DNA from: Bremia lactucae | Lineage: Eukaryota; Oomycota; Peronosporomycetes; Peronosporales; Peronosporaceae | Assembly (NCBI RefSeq): GCF_004359215.1 | Contig: NW_027152196.1 | Span: 499,389-528,248, forward strand | DNA: 28,860 bases | Direction: 5' to 3' | Shown here: one piece after another, positions 18,750 through 28,354 of the stretch | Layout: each line of letters starts with the position of its first letter | Numbering within the stretch: position 1 is the first letter of the stretch | Notes under the pieces: model-generated | The model's database searches: none | Seen by the model: only the letters and a program-made list of their open reading frames with translations | What the model was told of the DNA's origin: nothing | Position numbers and translations under genes: made by a program

Positions 18750-20822
18750 ATGGTGTCCTCCATACTCCGTGTATCGTGGCTCAAAGTGGCACTCGTGCTC
18801 TCTCAAGTCGCCAGTCGTCGTATGTCAGTATTTGCAATCTATACGACCGTCGAAATCTACTCGGATGCCAATTGCGAGTCCACGCCTTTAGTTGTGACAC
18901 TCGAACGCATGAATACAACGTGTACCCCCAGTGGCACGTGCCATGCCATTGAAATCAGCAACTCCTCGTATTACTACGCCCAACGATGCGCCACGAATCG
19001 TTTTCAATACACGTCCGAGCTCTTTCGTGGGGCCAAGTACCTCATGATTGACGGGTTCCAAGACGCCAATTGTAGCTCGTATGCCCGTTCCAACGTCTTC
19101 CTCGCTGCAGGCACGTGTCAACTTGCGTCATACATTGGCCAACGGAGTGAAATTGCCACGTTATTTAACGACGGGTCGGCGTACATGACAATCTACAAAG
19201 ACTCGGCCTGTGCGAAGAAAGCTCAAGTCTTAAACCTTAATACCTCCATCATCCAAACCCATGAATGTTACAAGGGGTACAATAAATTTTACACTTCCGA
19301 ATATACTGGAATTTCTACCAATCAAGGCAGTGCAATCAATGACTCGGCGAATCCCACGACCTTGTCGTTACAAGACACCGCCATGAGTCCTAGCGCGGTC
19401 CTTGGGATCATTCTCATGTGTTCCGCGATTATTGTGCTTCCAATTTGGCTTCTCTATTGGAAACTCCGTCGTTCGAAGCAACGTGCTCAAAAACCGATTG
19501 ATCGCTTGCGACGTCGCACTTTGCCCGAGATGTCGCTTGCAATTAGTGGCAAACACGAGCATGAACAAGAGTATGCTCCCGAAGTATCACCTCCGATTGA
19601 TCGAAATAGTGCGTTAAGCGGATTATCGGGACAAAATGACGTCCCCTCGCCGTTGCAGTGGTCTAAAAAGGAGCAACACGAGGGTTTTCGACACTTTTTG
19701 CATGAAAAAGCACCCCACGTCGTAGAAGAGTGTGGATTCCAATCAACGCGAGGATTAAAACGAGAAGATCTTAGTGAACGTCAACAGGCAGTAATCGAGC
19801 CACAATATAACCAATTGAATGCCATGGCACTGTCTCCAGTCGATGCCAATTATTCCATGCCAACGCTCGAGTTTTCAATCAATAATGAACCAATTCATGC
19901 GCAAAAGTTACGTGGACCGGTGACTGCTGATAGTGTGTGTGAAGACGATGCGATCTTATCGTCTCGTATTCCTCGGGATCGTGTCCTTGTCGACGAATTA
20001 ATTGGTCGAGGAGGGTATGGAGAAGTCTATAAAGGCACGTACGAAACACGAGCAGTGGCCATCAAGATGTTGTTTCCAGAAACACGCAAGAGTACACGTC
20101 ACGTGACGGAGTTTTTAACCGAAGTGAAGATGATGACGGCATTAAATCATCCCTGTGTCGTGGAATTTATCGGTGTTTCATGGAATCATCTCATGGATTT
20201 ATGTGTCGTGACGGAATATATGGAAGGAGGGGATTTACGTGCGTGGTTAAGTGCACGAGTGGATCAAAAGTGTCCTGTCGGATTTGATCGTTGGAAGATT
20301 CAAATTGCAACGCACGTGGCGCATGCGCTTACGTACTTGCATGGATTAACGCCCTCAGTGATTCATCGGGATTTAAAGTCACGGAATATTTTATTGCATG
20401 ACAATTTAAATGCCAAACTCGCGGATTTTGGTGCGTCTCGGGAACGAACGGATCAGACCATGACTGCAGGAGTTGGTACGTCGTTATGGATTGCACCGGA
20501 AGTCATGATGGGAGAACGCTATGATGATAAAGCCGATGTCTTTTCCTTTGGAGTTGTCTTGTCGGAATTGGATTCGCACGAAACCCCGTATGCACATGTG
20601 AAAGACAAGAGTCCAATGGGTCGAAAAATGCCAGAAACCGCGATTCTGCAATTGGTCGCGATGGGGAAATTACGCGTCGAATTTTCACCAAAGGCATTAC
20701 AAACAATGGTGCAATTGGGAACCGCGTGTACGGCGATTGATCCAACGGAACGACCGTTGGCTGTCGAGGCGTTGGAGCAATTGAAATGGATATTGGCCAA
20801 AGAAATGAAAAAACGACCGTAA
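18750..20822 (+). CDS. Receptor-like TKL serine/threonine protein kinase
   Basis: The product is 690 aa from the ATG at 18750. I chose it because it puts a hydrophobic signal sequence (LRVSWLKVALVLSQVAS) at the N-terminus; starts at 18615 or 18660 would bury it. The ectodomain (about 30-200) is Cys-rich and repeats a Y-x-D-x-x-C motif (EIYSDANCE, IDGFQDANCS, TIYKDSACA) with several N-glycosylation sites. A single membrane span follows at about 215-237 (GIILMCSAIIVLPIWLLYW) with a basic stop (KLRRSK). A 170-residue linker leads to a kinase domain (about 410-685) with every catalytic element: GRGGYGEVYKG, VAIK, VIHRDLKSRN, DFG and APEV. The sequence is tyrosine-kinase-like (TKL), a class expanded in oomycetes. 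It probably senses an extracellular signal; the ligand is unknown. The gene has no intron. Confidence 0.87.
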   Translation: MVSSILRVSWLKVALVLSQVASRRMSVFAIYTTVEIYSDANCESTPLVVTLERMNTTCTPSGTCHAIEISNSSYYYAQRCATNRFQYTSELFRGAKYLMIDGFQDANCSSYARSNVFLAAGTCQLASYIGQRSEIATLFNDGSAYMTIYKDSACAKKAQVLNLNTSIIQTHECYKGYNKFYTSEYTGISTNQGSAINDSANPTTLSLQDTAMSPSAVLGIILMCSAIIVLPIWLLYWKLRRSKQRAQKPIDRLRRRTLPEMSLAISGKHEHEQEYAPEVSPPIDRNSALSGLSGQNDVPSPLQWSKKEQHEGFRHFLHEKAPHVVEECGFQSTRGLKREDLSERQQAVIEPQYNQLNAMALSPVDANYSMPTLEFSINNEPIHAQKLRGPVTADSVCEDDAILSSRIPRDRVLVDELIGRGGYGEVYKGTYETRAVAIKMLFPETRKSTRHVTEFLTEVKMMTALNHPCVVEFIGVSWNHLMDLCVVTEYMEGGDLRAWLSARVDQKCPVGFDRWKIQIATHVAHALTYLHGLTPSVIHRDLKSRNILLHDNLNAKLADFGASRERTDQTMTAGVGTSLWIAPEVMMGERYDDKADVFSFGVVLSELDSHETPYAHVKDKSPMGRKMPETAILQLVAMGKLRVEFSPKALQTMVQLGTACTAIDPTERPLAVEALEQLKWILAKEMKKRP

Positions 20823-21611
20823 ACGAGAGTATAAAGTGTTTTGAACGAGTGTGGATTGATTGAATGGATATGAAGCGAACGATGACGTTTTAATGAGACG
20901 ACTGAAGTAGGTGGCATTGTTACTTTGGTTTGTTTGTGCCGTGAGTTATTTGAATCACAAGGCTTTGTGGCCGTGATGGAGGCGGCTGTTGTAAGTAAGA
21001 AGCGGGCATTGTGGATACTACGTCACGTGTTAAGCGACGTGATGGAAGGATGTCTTGATGTGAGCCATGCCAAGTGGAGTCTTTAATGTCGTGTGCTTGA
21101 TGGGTGTTGCGATACATTTGTGGCCGCGATGGAATTGACGTGGCCACCACGACCCTGAACGGCTCTCGTGATTGTAGTTTTGACACGAGAAACGCACTAC
21201 TGCAGCGATCGAGAGACCTGCACTAATGTCTATAATAAATATAAATGTTTTGGTGCGTCATGACAGTGGTGCACTTTGTTGAGATGCTACAATAATTATT
21301 GACATTGTAAAACTCCTATTAAAAAAAGACTGAGAAATTTGTATCTCTTTTTGTATCGTGAACCCGGTTGATGATAATTATTGAGAGGAAAAGTGGAAGC
21401 GGAATTTTACATATGGCTTTTTAGGTTATCAATAGAATGTTTGCCACTCACAATCCCACCACGTCAGCCATTGAAGACACAGTAAGCTCACCGTAAATAC
21501 GTTATTTCACCAATCAAAAGTCCCTCGTGGAATATGTTCCTTTTAAAGAAAAACTTCCTACATTTCAACAATTCTCTCTCTCCTCATGAACTCCCATTTA
21601 TTAAAATCACC
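20823..21611. other. Intergenic 0.8 kb
   Basis: On the - strand, 20920-21186 is open for 88 codons with a Pro- and Arg-rich product, but nothing upstream continues it and I recognise no family. Most of this is probably the 3' end of the kinase gene and the promoter of the ABC gene. No repeat stands out. Confidence 0.35.
21559..21575 (+). promoter_or_regulatory. Initiator-like element of the ABC ATPase gene
   Basis: CATTTCAACAATTC at 21561 resembles CATTYYNCAWTTT with one extra base. It lies about 40 bp before the ATG at 21612 and downstream of an in-frame ATG at 21534, supporting the inner start. Confidence 0.4.
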
Positions 21612-22571
21612 ATGGACACGAACCTTTCCACCTCCGTCGCCCCTCCCGTCGAGTTACGTCGTCTGAACTTTGCCTTTGCGAAAGTGACTATCGGTGGCCA
21701 TCTCGTCAGTCATCTACAGCATGATCCTGCTTCCACAGACGCCACCCCAGACGACGATTGGGTGCTGCGGGATGTGAGTTTATCGCTCCCACCTGGTCGC
21801 CGCGTCTTGGTTGTTGGTGGAAATGGAGCTGGCAAAAGCACCTTGCTTAGCATTCTAGCTGGCAAGCACTTGACCGCCGATGATACAGCTCTAGTCTTTG
21901 GTCGCGACAGTTTCCGGGACACGACGTTGAATTGTATTAGGACGTTTGTAAGTGCCGATTGGGGCCAACGAGCCGTGGCATTTGCGACCCATGCCATGGC
22001 ATACTCTGCCGACATGGCTGTTGAGGAAATGATGACGGCGATGCAAAAACAATACCCCGCGCGACGGAAACAATTACTGCAAGTACTGCGCATCAATCCC
22101 AAGTGGCGGCTTCATCGTCTTTCCGACGGCCAACGTCGTCGAGTGCAGCTCTTTCTAGCACTCTTGCGACCATCTCAACTCATTTTGCTTGATGAAGTGT
22201 TGGGGATGCTAGACATTATTTCTCGAGAAAATGTGTTAGGTTTTTTAAAAACCGAATCGGACTTACGACAGGCTACGGTGGTGTTGGCCACACATATTTT
22301 TGACGGTACGGACAAATGGGCGTCCGATGTGCTGTATATTCGTCGCGGTACGCTTGGATTCTATGGCTCGATCGAGGAGTGTACAGACGGAAGGACGGTT
22401 CCGATGTTTCAAGTTGTGGAAAGATGGCTGCGTCAGGAGCTGGAGGAAGACGATCGCATTGAACAGGAGGCTATTGGTGGGAGCGGGGACTTTGATCTAA
22501 GTAATGCTCAAAATCGAGCCGGTGGGTACGCTGCTGGTCGACTTGGGGGGATTGATATTGACTTGTTGTAG
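21612..22571 (+). CDS. CAF16: CAF16/ABCI-type soluble ABC ATPase
   Basis: The 319-aa protein is a single ABC ATPase domain without membrane segments. It has Walker A GGNGAGKST (69-77), signature LSDGQRRRVQ (170-179), Walker B LILLDEV (190-196) with the catalytic Glu, and an H-loop in VVLATHIFDG. Layout and the N-terminal VELRRLNFAF block resemble yeast Caf16, a partner of the CCR4-NOT complex, and plant ABCI19-21. The signature is LSDGQ instead of LSGGQ, as is common in this group. The C-terminus is Gly-rich (GGYAAGRLGGIDIDLL). The start at 21612 sits in a good context (CACCATGG) after an initiator-like element. There is no intron. A nuclear or cytoplasmic regulatory role follows from the family only. 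Confidence 0.85.
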   Translation: MDTNLSTSVAPPVELRRLNFAFAKVTIGGHLVSHLQHDPASTDATPDDDWVLRDVSLSLPPGRRVLVVGGNGAGKSTLLSILAGKHLTADDTALVFGRDSFRDTTLNCIRTFVSADWGQRAVAFATHAMAYSADMAVEEMMTAMQKQYPARRKQLLQVLRINPKWRLHRLSDGQRRRVQLFLALLRPSQLILLDEVLGMLDIISRENVLGFLKTESDLRQATVVLATHIFDGTDKWASDVLYIRRGTLGFYGSIEECTDGRTVPMFQVVERWLRQELEEDDRIEQEAIGGSGDFDLSNAQNRAGGYAAGRLGGIDIDLL

Positions 22572-23157
22572 AGCATTTTATGACTGTATAAGAGCAATAT
22601 CTTTTATGGGAGTCGTCGAGGTTTTTTACTTATTTACTTGGGCATGTCACATCGAGGGTGGGACGAGTTTTGCATTTGACAACGCCATGGGTTAATAAAG
22701 TTTAAAGGAAGGCCAAGTGATAAAGTCCTGAAATATGTAGAATTTTTATTACGTGACAAAATTTGATAAATAATTTAAAAGAAAAAAACATCTCTTGTTT
22801 TGCGACTTGTATAGCTGAAGCCGACATCAAATAAACGTTCAAGTTTCACTGACATCGCTACAGCGAATTATTGCCTAAAAAGCATAATCGGATTGTAAAA
22901 AGTTCTCTAGACGACAAAGCACGTCGATACTGAGCAAATTGTTTTTAAATTCTTATAAGCCCGCGGAGCACAAATTCTAAATTACATCAGAGGATTGCTA
23001 TTGCGTTGTTGTCGTTTGCTTCCATTTGTAATGCCACGAATTTATTTTTAAGGGTCAAAAAGAGCACGACTTTGTAAGCGATGTGCAAAATGTATTAACA
23101 TTGCGTACCGATAAATTGTAAATCTAAATTAAGCTGTTATACCAAAAGTTGAAACTT
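22572..23157. other. Intergenic AT-rich 0.6 kb
   Basis: It begins with the 3' region of the ABC gene and continues as AT-rich DNA. I see no gene, repeat or clear promoter element. Confidence 0.45.
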
Positions 23158-24629
23158 ATGGTCGATGCAAAACTGAGAGAATACCGGTACCATCGATCTT
23201 GTACAGTGTTTTCTTCTCCTGCAAGAATGGCGTCGGCTTCGTCCTTTAACGCAGCGCTGGCCGTGCTTCTTGCCGTCAAGTACTGCCGCCAAAACCCATT
23301 ATTTCACTGGAAGGAAGAAGCACTTCCATCCATGGGAAGGCGTGCAATGAAGTACTGTTTTCGCGTGGATATGCTTAATTTGCAACAAGAGCGCTGTGGC
23401 GAGATGCTTTTGGCCCTATTGCCATCGCAATTAAGTCTTTTGAATTGTCAGAAAGACAATATATTGTATCGACTTAAAGCGCTGCTGGTCACACTCAAGG
23501 TGCGAAGTATTGCAATGTAGCCAACTGCTCGGACAAATTCATCGTAGGACTCAATTATTGTATTTTATTTTGATTCCCTCAAATCCAGCACCCATACATT
23601 CTTCCAGTCCTCGACTTGTATTATTCCAAAGACAAAAAAGCATTGCTCGTGGTACAGCCATTTGTATCCACTGGTAGTCTCAAGGACCGTATTTTCAACG
23701 TAGACGACCCCACCAAGCCGTATGATGTCAAATATCGGCCCGAAAATGGGCGTCCATTGCCATTTATAGAGATTGCAACAATATCGAGGCAAATTCTTGA
23801 AGCTTTGGCAGGACTTCGGTCAAAAGGATTCGTATTTGATCATTTAAGCTCAAGTAATGTCATCCTGGATCAAGGCAACGCAAAACTGACCGAGCTTTAC
23901 ATGTCGGTATTAGCAATAGATCGCTACAAGGACAGTCGCGACCTCACTGTGAGTCTCGAGCAGTCGATGGACATGGATATATTACTATTTGGCCACATTT
24001 TATACGAAATGGCTACAGGACGTGAATTCATGGCTACACAGCCTGACAAAAGTGTCCTTCAAATGTTAGCTCCTGAAATCGCCGAGGTGCTTTGTGCGAT
24101 ATTCTATGAGCCTCATTTACTCACGTCACCCAAAGAGAATTCCAATGCCGAAGGAGACAGTCATTGCACTGACCGCAAGCGCCAATACACAAACTTTTTT
24201 ATTGTCGACGTGGAAAAGATGGTAGCCAACTTTGCGCTCTTGACACTTGCTATAAACGTGCCGCCTATTCAGTCGCTATTTGCGGGGTTTCGACTTGATT
24301 CAAGCATGAAAAGTACCATCAAGCACAGCATGCAAATCAACGCGAGTCGTACACAGGCGCATCTTGTACACTTTCAGGATCAGCAGCTATTGTTACGAGC
24401 ACGTCAGCGTGCCGAGCGTCGTATTTATGAAGAAAAGGAGAAGCAGCACCAAAAAAGGCAGCATTTTACGCTTCAAAAAGCGTTGACAAGCCAAGGAAAT
24501 GCGTGTACTAGGAACACCACGCTCTCGAGACGAAAGTCGTATCGCAACACTCGATTTCTCGATCTAGTAGCACGAAATTCGGTAAAAAAGCGTGTACCAG
24601 AGGTTCGAACCGAAACGTTGGAATTGTAG
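23158..24629 (+). CDS. PXK: PXK-like pseudokinase
   Basis: Two exons, 23158-23499 and 23589-24629, join in phase 0 across an 89-nt intron (AAG|GTGCGA ... AATCCAG), giving 460 aa. The start could also be 23227 (MASASSF). From HPYILPVLDLYYS onward the protein follows the kinase-like core of PXK/Slob proteins: VVQPFVSTGSLKDRI, RQILEALAGLRSKG, then HLSSSNVIL where kinases have HRDLKxxN, and LTEL where they have DFG. Catalytic Asp and metal-binding Asp are both absent, so it should not phosphorylate. The N-terminal PX (phosphoinositide-binding) domain of animal PXK is not seen; it may be lost or lie in an unseen exon. The C-terminus is a basic, Gln/Arg-rich helix (RARQRAERRIYEEKEKQHQ). A trafficking or scaffold role is inference. 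Confidence 0.58.
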
Positions 24630-24800
24630 CCATGTTGATTGAGTAATTTAAAAAAATAGGTGATATACTTTAAACGTGGGCATGATTAAATTATGTTGTG
24701 ATTTGTGGCAATTGATAGTAAGTACATTGATTGTCACGATGAGATGGGTCCACCTATGGAATGAAAATTGTCGATTTCACATGTAGCCATTTGCGCGCAG

Positions 24801-25508
24801 TCACGTCTCGGAATTTTTAATCGCAAACAATTCGCATTCGCCCGTATTGACTAATTCTTGCAAAAACTTGTAACACTCGCTTTCCAATGGAAATGGCTAC
24901 AGCAAAATTTATAAGGTTTTAAAGTATCAATTGAAAAAGTGCATGAACAAATGTACCACTGGAGCTTCGAGCTTTGAATCTAGATTATAGCAAACGCCAT
25001 GAATCTTTCGAATGGCAAACCAGTGTCTCTGTGTCCAGACACTACTGAGCATCGTAGACATCTCTATGTTGCATAGTATACCCTCCACTTCATCAAATTT
25101 CACAAAGTTGTCGTCCATGGGTAGTCGCTTATCTAACCATTTCATCGTGTAACCTAAGAATTAACTAGTCAATTACTTCACTGCCTTTAACTCCATGCCA
25201 TTTTGTACCTTTTTGCTGCAGTGCATATGTCAAGGCATTAACGTCATAATTGCCAAGCCCCAGTGGAGCTCTATAAGGGTTCCAGGCCCACGCCATGCCG
25301 CTACTTTCAGCATTCGGATCAATTAACGCCACCAGCTCCACACACGCTCTTTCGAGATCGTCTTTGGAGAAGACAGGGCCTAAAACTCTCATTAAAATCA
25401 AACAAATGATTTTTAAGCTACAAAAATACCTTGGAGTGCATTATTAAGCGCATGAAGGCCGCACCGGTAGAGTGTTTGGCGCTCATGGTACAATTCTTGC
25501 GTTGGCAT
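24801..25508 (-). CDS. JOSD: Josephin-domain deubiquitinase (JOSD1/2-like), four exons
   Basis: Exons are 25508-25430, 25379-25209, 25153-24957 and 24896-24801, joined by three small GT-AG introns of 50, 55 and 60 nt in matching phases. The product is 180 aa, close to JOSD2. Exon 1 carries HERQ and the catalytic Cys in LYRCGLHALNNALQ (Cys16). Exon 2 has NPYRAPLGLGNYDVNALTYAL. Exon 3 has the catalytic His in QRHWFAIRKI and the third catalytic residue in YNLDSKLEAP. Exon 4 supplies the last helix and strand (YKFLQELVNTGECELFAI). All catalytic residues are present, so it should be an active cysteine protease cutting ubiquitin chains. There are no extra domains such as UIM or polyQ. The exon set is convincing because each junction restores a conserved block (for example LQ-G-PVFS and QQK-G-YTMKW). 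Confidence 0.88.
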
Positions 25509-25964
25509 TTTTTTATCAACCGGACAATTCAATTAGGAATTGCTGCGGACACACCCAATTTATGCTATGGATACACCTCTTAAGATATCATTTTGTCTTC
25601 AGGCGTAAAAAATCTCCCCTATTTTTAGATAAAACGAAACCACAAAGGACACACCTCTAAATTATAATTTTGTCTCCAGGCGTAAATCTCCTATTTTACA
25701 TAAAGAGCCAGCCGCCTTTTGGCATAGCCACCGCTCTCCCGTCTGTATTGAATAAAAACGTCATATATTTTTTTTTCTGTGGGTCATTCCACTGCATCCA
25801 AAAATCAACCGTGATTCCTTTAGAATCGTCTTTAGATCGCTCTTCACTCTCCCTACTTATCTACATGAGAGTATGTGATTACGTCAGAAACCGTGCTTTC
25901 GTTTGGCGATGTTAAATGTATGGTTTTTAACAGGTGAGAAAAAGCCAAGAGCGCCCGCACTTGA
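25509..25964. other. AT-rich spacer with a degenerate direct repeat
   Basis: Two similar units of 60-65 bp occur in the same direction at 25569-25632 and 25647-25704 (both starting GGAYACACCTCT and holding TTTTGTCTYCAGGCGTAAA). I see no gene. The right arm of the inverted duplication begins at about 25965. Confidence 0.55.
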
Positions 25965-26192
25965 TTGGCAAGTCATTAAAAGAGCAAAAAGAAAGAGCAG
26001 CATAATCGACAAGGGTCGGAGACATGTTAATTAGTCTTAGGAGGTCTAGCTAAGGATGCATTAAATGATACTTTACTTTTACTACCTAAGAATTATAAGG
26101 TGTAACAACAAAATATGTGTTTTAAACAACGAGTAACGTTTTTCGAGGCAATGCAAGCAGTTTTTATTCTTTTTCGGCACCTAACGATACAA

Positions 26193-26906
26193 TTAAGGCG
26201 AAGGATCGACCGCCGCTGTATAGGTCATGTAGTGATTATTAACGTTCAGCACGGCATCAACGCCACTACGGATCATGAAGCCCGCGCGAATCGTGGCCAA
26301 GCGATGAGAAGAGCTTAGACCAAGTTGGTTAAGAAACGCTTTCGTATTACCTATGTAAGCTGTAGTACACGACTTCGGGACAAACGTCTGGAAAAGCATA
26401 GTATTGACGTAACCTTCAAACAGCGAGTACGAAACGCCATCAACTTGGACCTCTTTCTTAAAGATTCCCAACCAAGTCGGATCGGGCCCAGACTGACAAA
26501 GCATTACTACAACCAAGGATCCCCGGTCAAAGACGTTCGCTTGTAAAAGCATGGTGATGTGGGCGATGGCGCTCAAATCTTTATCCTGGAAGGAGGTATA
26601 CTCGAACTTGACCGTAGCCGTCTGGAGATATTCCATCTTGACAGAAGGAAGACTTAGAGAAACGTGGGATTCGGACCAATACGTATCATCGACGATACCA
26701 GGTAAGCTGAAATCAACGTTCCACGAGATCGCCGTGGACCTGTTCGCTGTCATTGACAAGCAGGAGCGGGCTGGGGGGGCGGGGACAGAGCTGATGAAAT
26801 AGTATGGTCCGTCTTGATATTGGCCGGAAATACACGTAGGTTCCGGGGCGTTTTCAGCTGACGCGGCAGCGGCGAGAGCGATGGCGCTACAGATGAAAAA
26901 TTTCAT
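26193..26906 (-). CDS. Secreted GH12-like protein, probably catalytically inactive, copy 2
   Basis: The 237-aa product begins with the signal peptide MKFFICSAIALAAAASA. It is about 143 of 239 positions identical to the copy at 6844-7563 by my count. Conserved blocks are GPYYF, SCLS, AISW-VDFS, DLSAIAHITM, LCQSGPDP, KEVQV, TFVPK-CTT, RAGFMIR and GVDAVL; the stretches between them are strongly changed. The two strands where GH12 enzymes carry their catalytic Glu residues read RGSLVVVMLCQSG and RAGFMIRSG here, again without Glu. Two single-codon gaps separate it from copy 1. Both copies point inward. A non-enzymatic secreted role is inferred for both; which host or pathogen molecule is bound is unknown. 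Confidence 0.7.
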   Translation of the reverse strand: MKFFICSAIALAAAASAENAPEPTCISGQYQDGPYYFISSVPAPPARSCLSMTANRSTAISWNVDFSLPGIVDDTYWSESHVSLSLPSVKMEYLQTATVKFEYTSFQDKDLSAIAHITMLLQANVFDRGSLVVVMLCQSGPDPTWLGIFKKEVQVDGVSYSLFEGYVNTMLFQTFVPKSCTTAYIGNTKAFLNQLGLSSSHRLATIRAGFMIRSGVDAVLNVNNHYMTYTAAVDPSP

Positions 26907-26918
26907 CGAGATGGTTTG

Positions 26919-27131
26919 TCAGGGTGCAGACGGCGAGGCAAAAGGAAGAATGAATAACTGATCGAGTGAGCTATTGATCCCATGGAGTCGCAGTGCTTGT
27001 ACGATTCGTGCCAATGGATTGTCTCGAATCGCATTCTTTACTTTTTCCTGTTGGTGTACCGTAGCATTTTCACATGAGACAAATTCGCATGGCTTTTTTT
27101 CACGATAATGAACGAAAGAATTACGTCGCAA
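26919..27131 (-). pseudogene. Relict open frame upstream of secreted-protein copy 2
   Basis: Open for 70 codons with protein-like texture (REKKPCEFVSCENAT, NPLARIVQALRLHG, SSLDQLFILPFASPSAP). It ends only 12 bp before the secreted-protein ATG. The next upstream open stretch (27121-27366) is in another frame, so if it was once one gene it is broken. The left arm has stops in the same frame. I do not recognise the family. Confidence 0.35.
26937..26952 (-). promoter_or_regulatory. Initiator-like element of secreted-protein copy 2
   Basis: CATTCTTCCTTTTGCC on the - strand, 31 bp before the ATG, matches the element of copy 1. It lies inside the relict frame, where it encodes the ILPFA part. Confidence 0.5.
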
Positions 27132-28354
27132 ATCTTTGAAGTTGTGACGGCGGGTTCTTTACAAAGCCAGATATTTCAAATGTCTCGTAGTTTTTTTGAT
27201 CGTCAAGTAAATTTTCTTTCAAGCCGAGTATGTTCGAGTTTGGAATTTGTATGGTCAGGGTGTAGGAGCTAATGCAGCCAAGTTGGGTGACGTGTCCTTG
27301 CCAAAAGCGATAGAAATTGATGATAAACTCTTTTTTTTTAAATGAAATCATACCACATGATTTCATGACGCGGCTGTAGCAAATCTGTTTTTATTTTTGA
27401 AAGCATCTACAGGTTTTGACAAAAAAGGTCTCTGCTCGCACATCTTTTGGTTTATCGAAATAGGAAATTATGCAACAAATTTTGATTGTCTAAATACTTT
27501 ATTAATATGAATAATGACAAGCATTTACCGAAAAAAATAACATGAACGTGCCAGTAAACAAATAAGAGCCGTATTGATTCACTGGCGCATCTGTGAATCA
27601 TGGTCTTTACGGTATATTAGATTCTTGCTACATTCGTCCCATGGATGATGCCAGAGTCATATGCAATGGAAAGCACAAACAGCCTGCCTTCAACCTATTT
27701 TGAAATTTGATAACCAAAGGTCTTAGAAGTTCGAGTCGCAGATTCAATCTGATCGGACAAAGTTTGTATCATATCAAAGGAAAGTTGCATCTTACATCAG
27801 AATTAATTCTTAGACAGCTATACGTATTTACATTGCACGATACTTGTATGCGACTTGAACGTTGCGCTTGACGTTTTCGGGTATTGCAAAGCTATGCGAC
27901 TGTGTCCGATGCCTCGCGATGTAGCTGCTCAAAATATATGCCTGCAATTTTAAAGGCGATTATCGGTCTCGTCATATGATGATGCAAAAGCATTAAATAT
28001 CCATTTAGATGCCTCAGGTTTGCCGTTATGTAACTGCTGAAACAAGTAAATAAAATCACATGTGACATATTAAATATCAATTATTCTCAACAAATATAGT
28101 AACAAAGGGAGCCGGTATAGCCACACATCGGCTAGAGAACCGTTGTTGTGGTAACATTTACTTTGGGTAAAATACCCTTTTATCAAATTTTAAAATAATT
28201 AGTTACTTAAATCCCATTTACTATGGGTAACAAATGTGGTCGCTGCCAGATATAAATCTGGCGGCCAAATTCTATTTTAAATTAGCTCGGGTAAGGTTTT
28301 TATATTTACATAATTAAATATAGTGCAGTTCCCCTTTTGATTTAAAGGGTCAAG
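27132..28354. other. Noncoding outer part of the right arm
   Basis: AT-rich and about 93-95% like the left arm by eye. No gene is supported. The outer 250 bp have LTR-like texture with stems at 28165-28177, 28215-28229 and 28247-28262. Confidence 0.5.

Larger units (their letters stand above)
25965..28354 (-). repeat. Right arm of the large inverted duplication
   Basis: This arm is the reverse complement partner of 5362-7880. It ends outside at the same base as the left arm: GATTTAAAGGGTCAAG here against GATTTAAAGCGTCAAG there. Left of that point the partner has the LTR; right of this point is other LTR-like DNA. It holds the second secreted-protein gene and the better-preserved relict frame. 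Confidence 0.85.

Noticed and set aside
20920..21186. Open frame of 88 codons on the minus strand behind the kinase gene
   Set aside because: Low-complexity Pro/Arg-rich product with no upstream continuation; probably the kinase 3' region read backwards.
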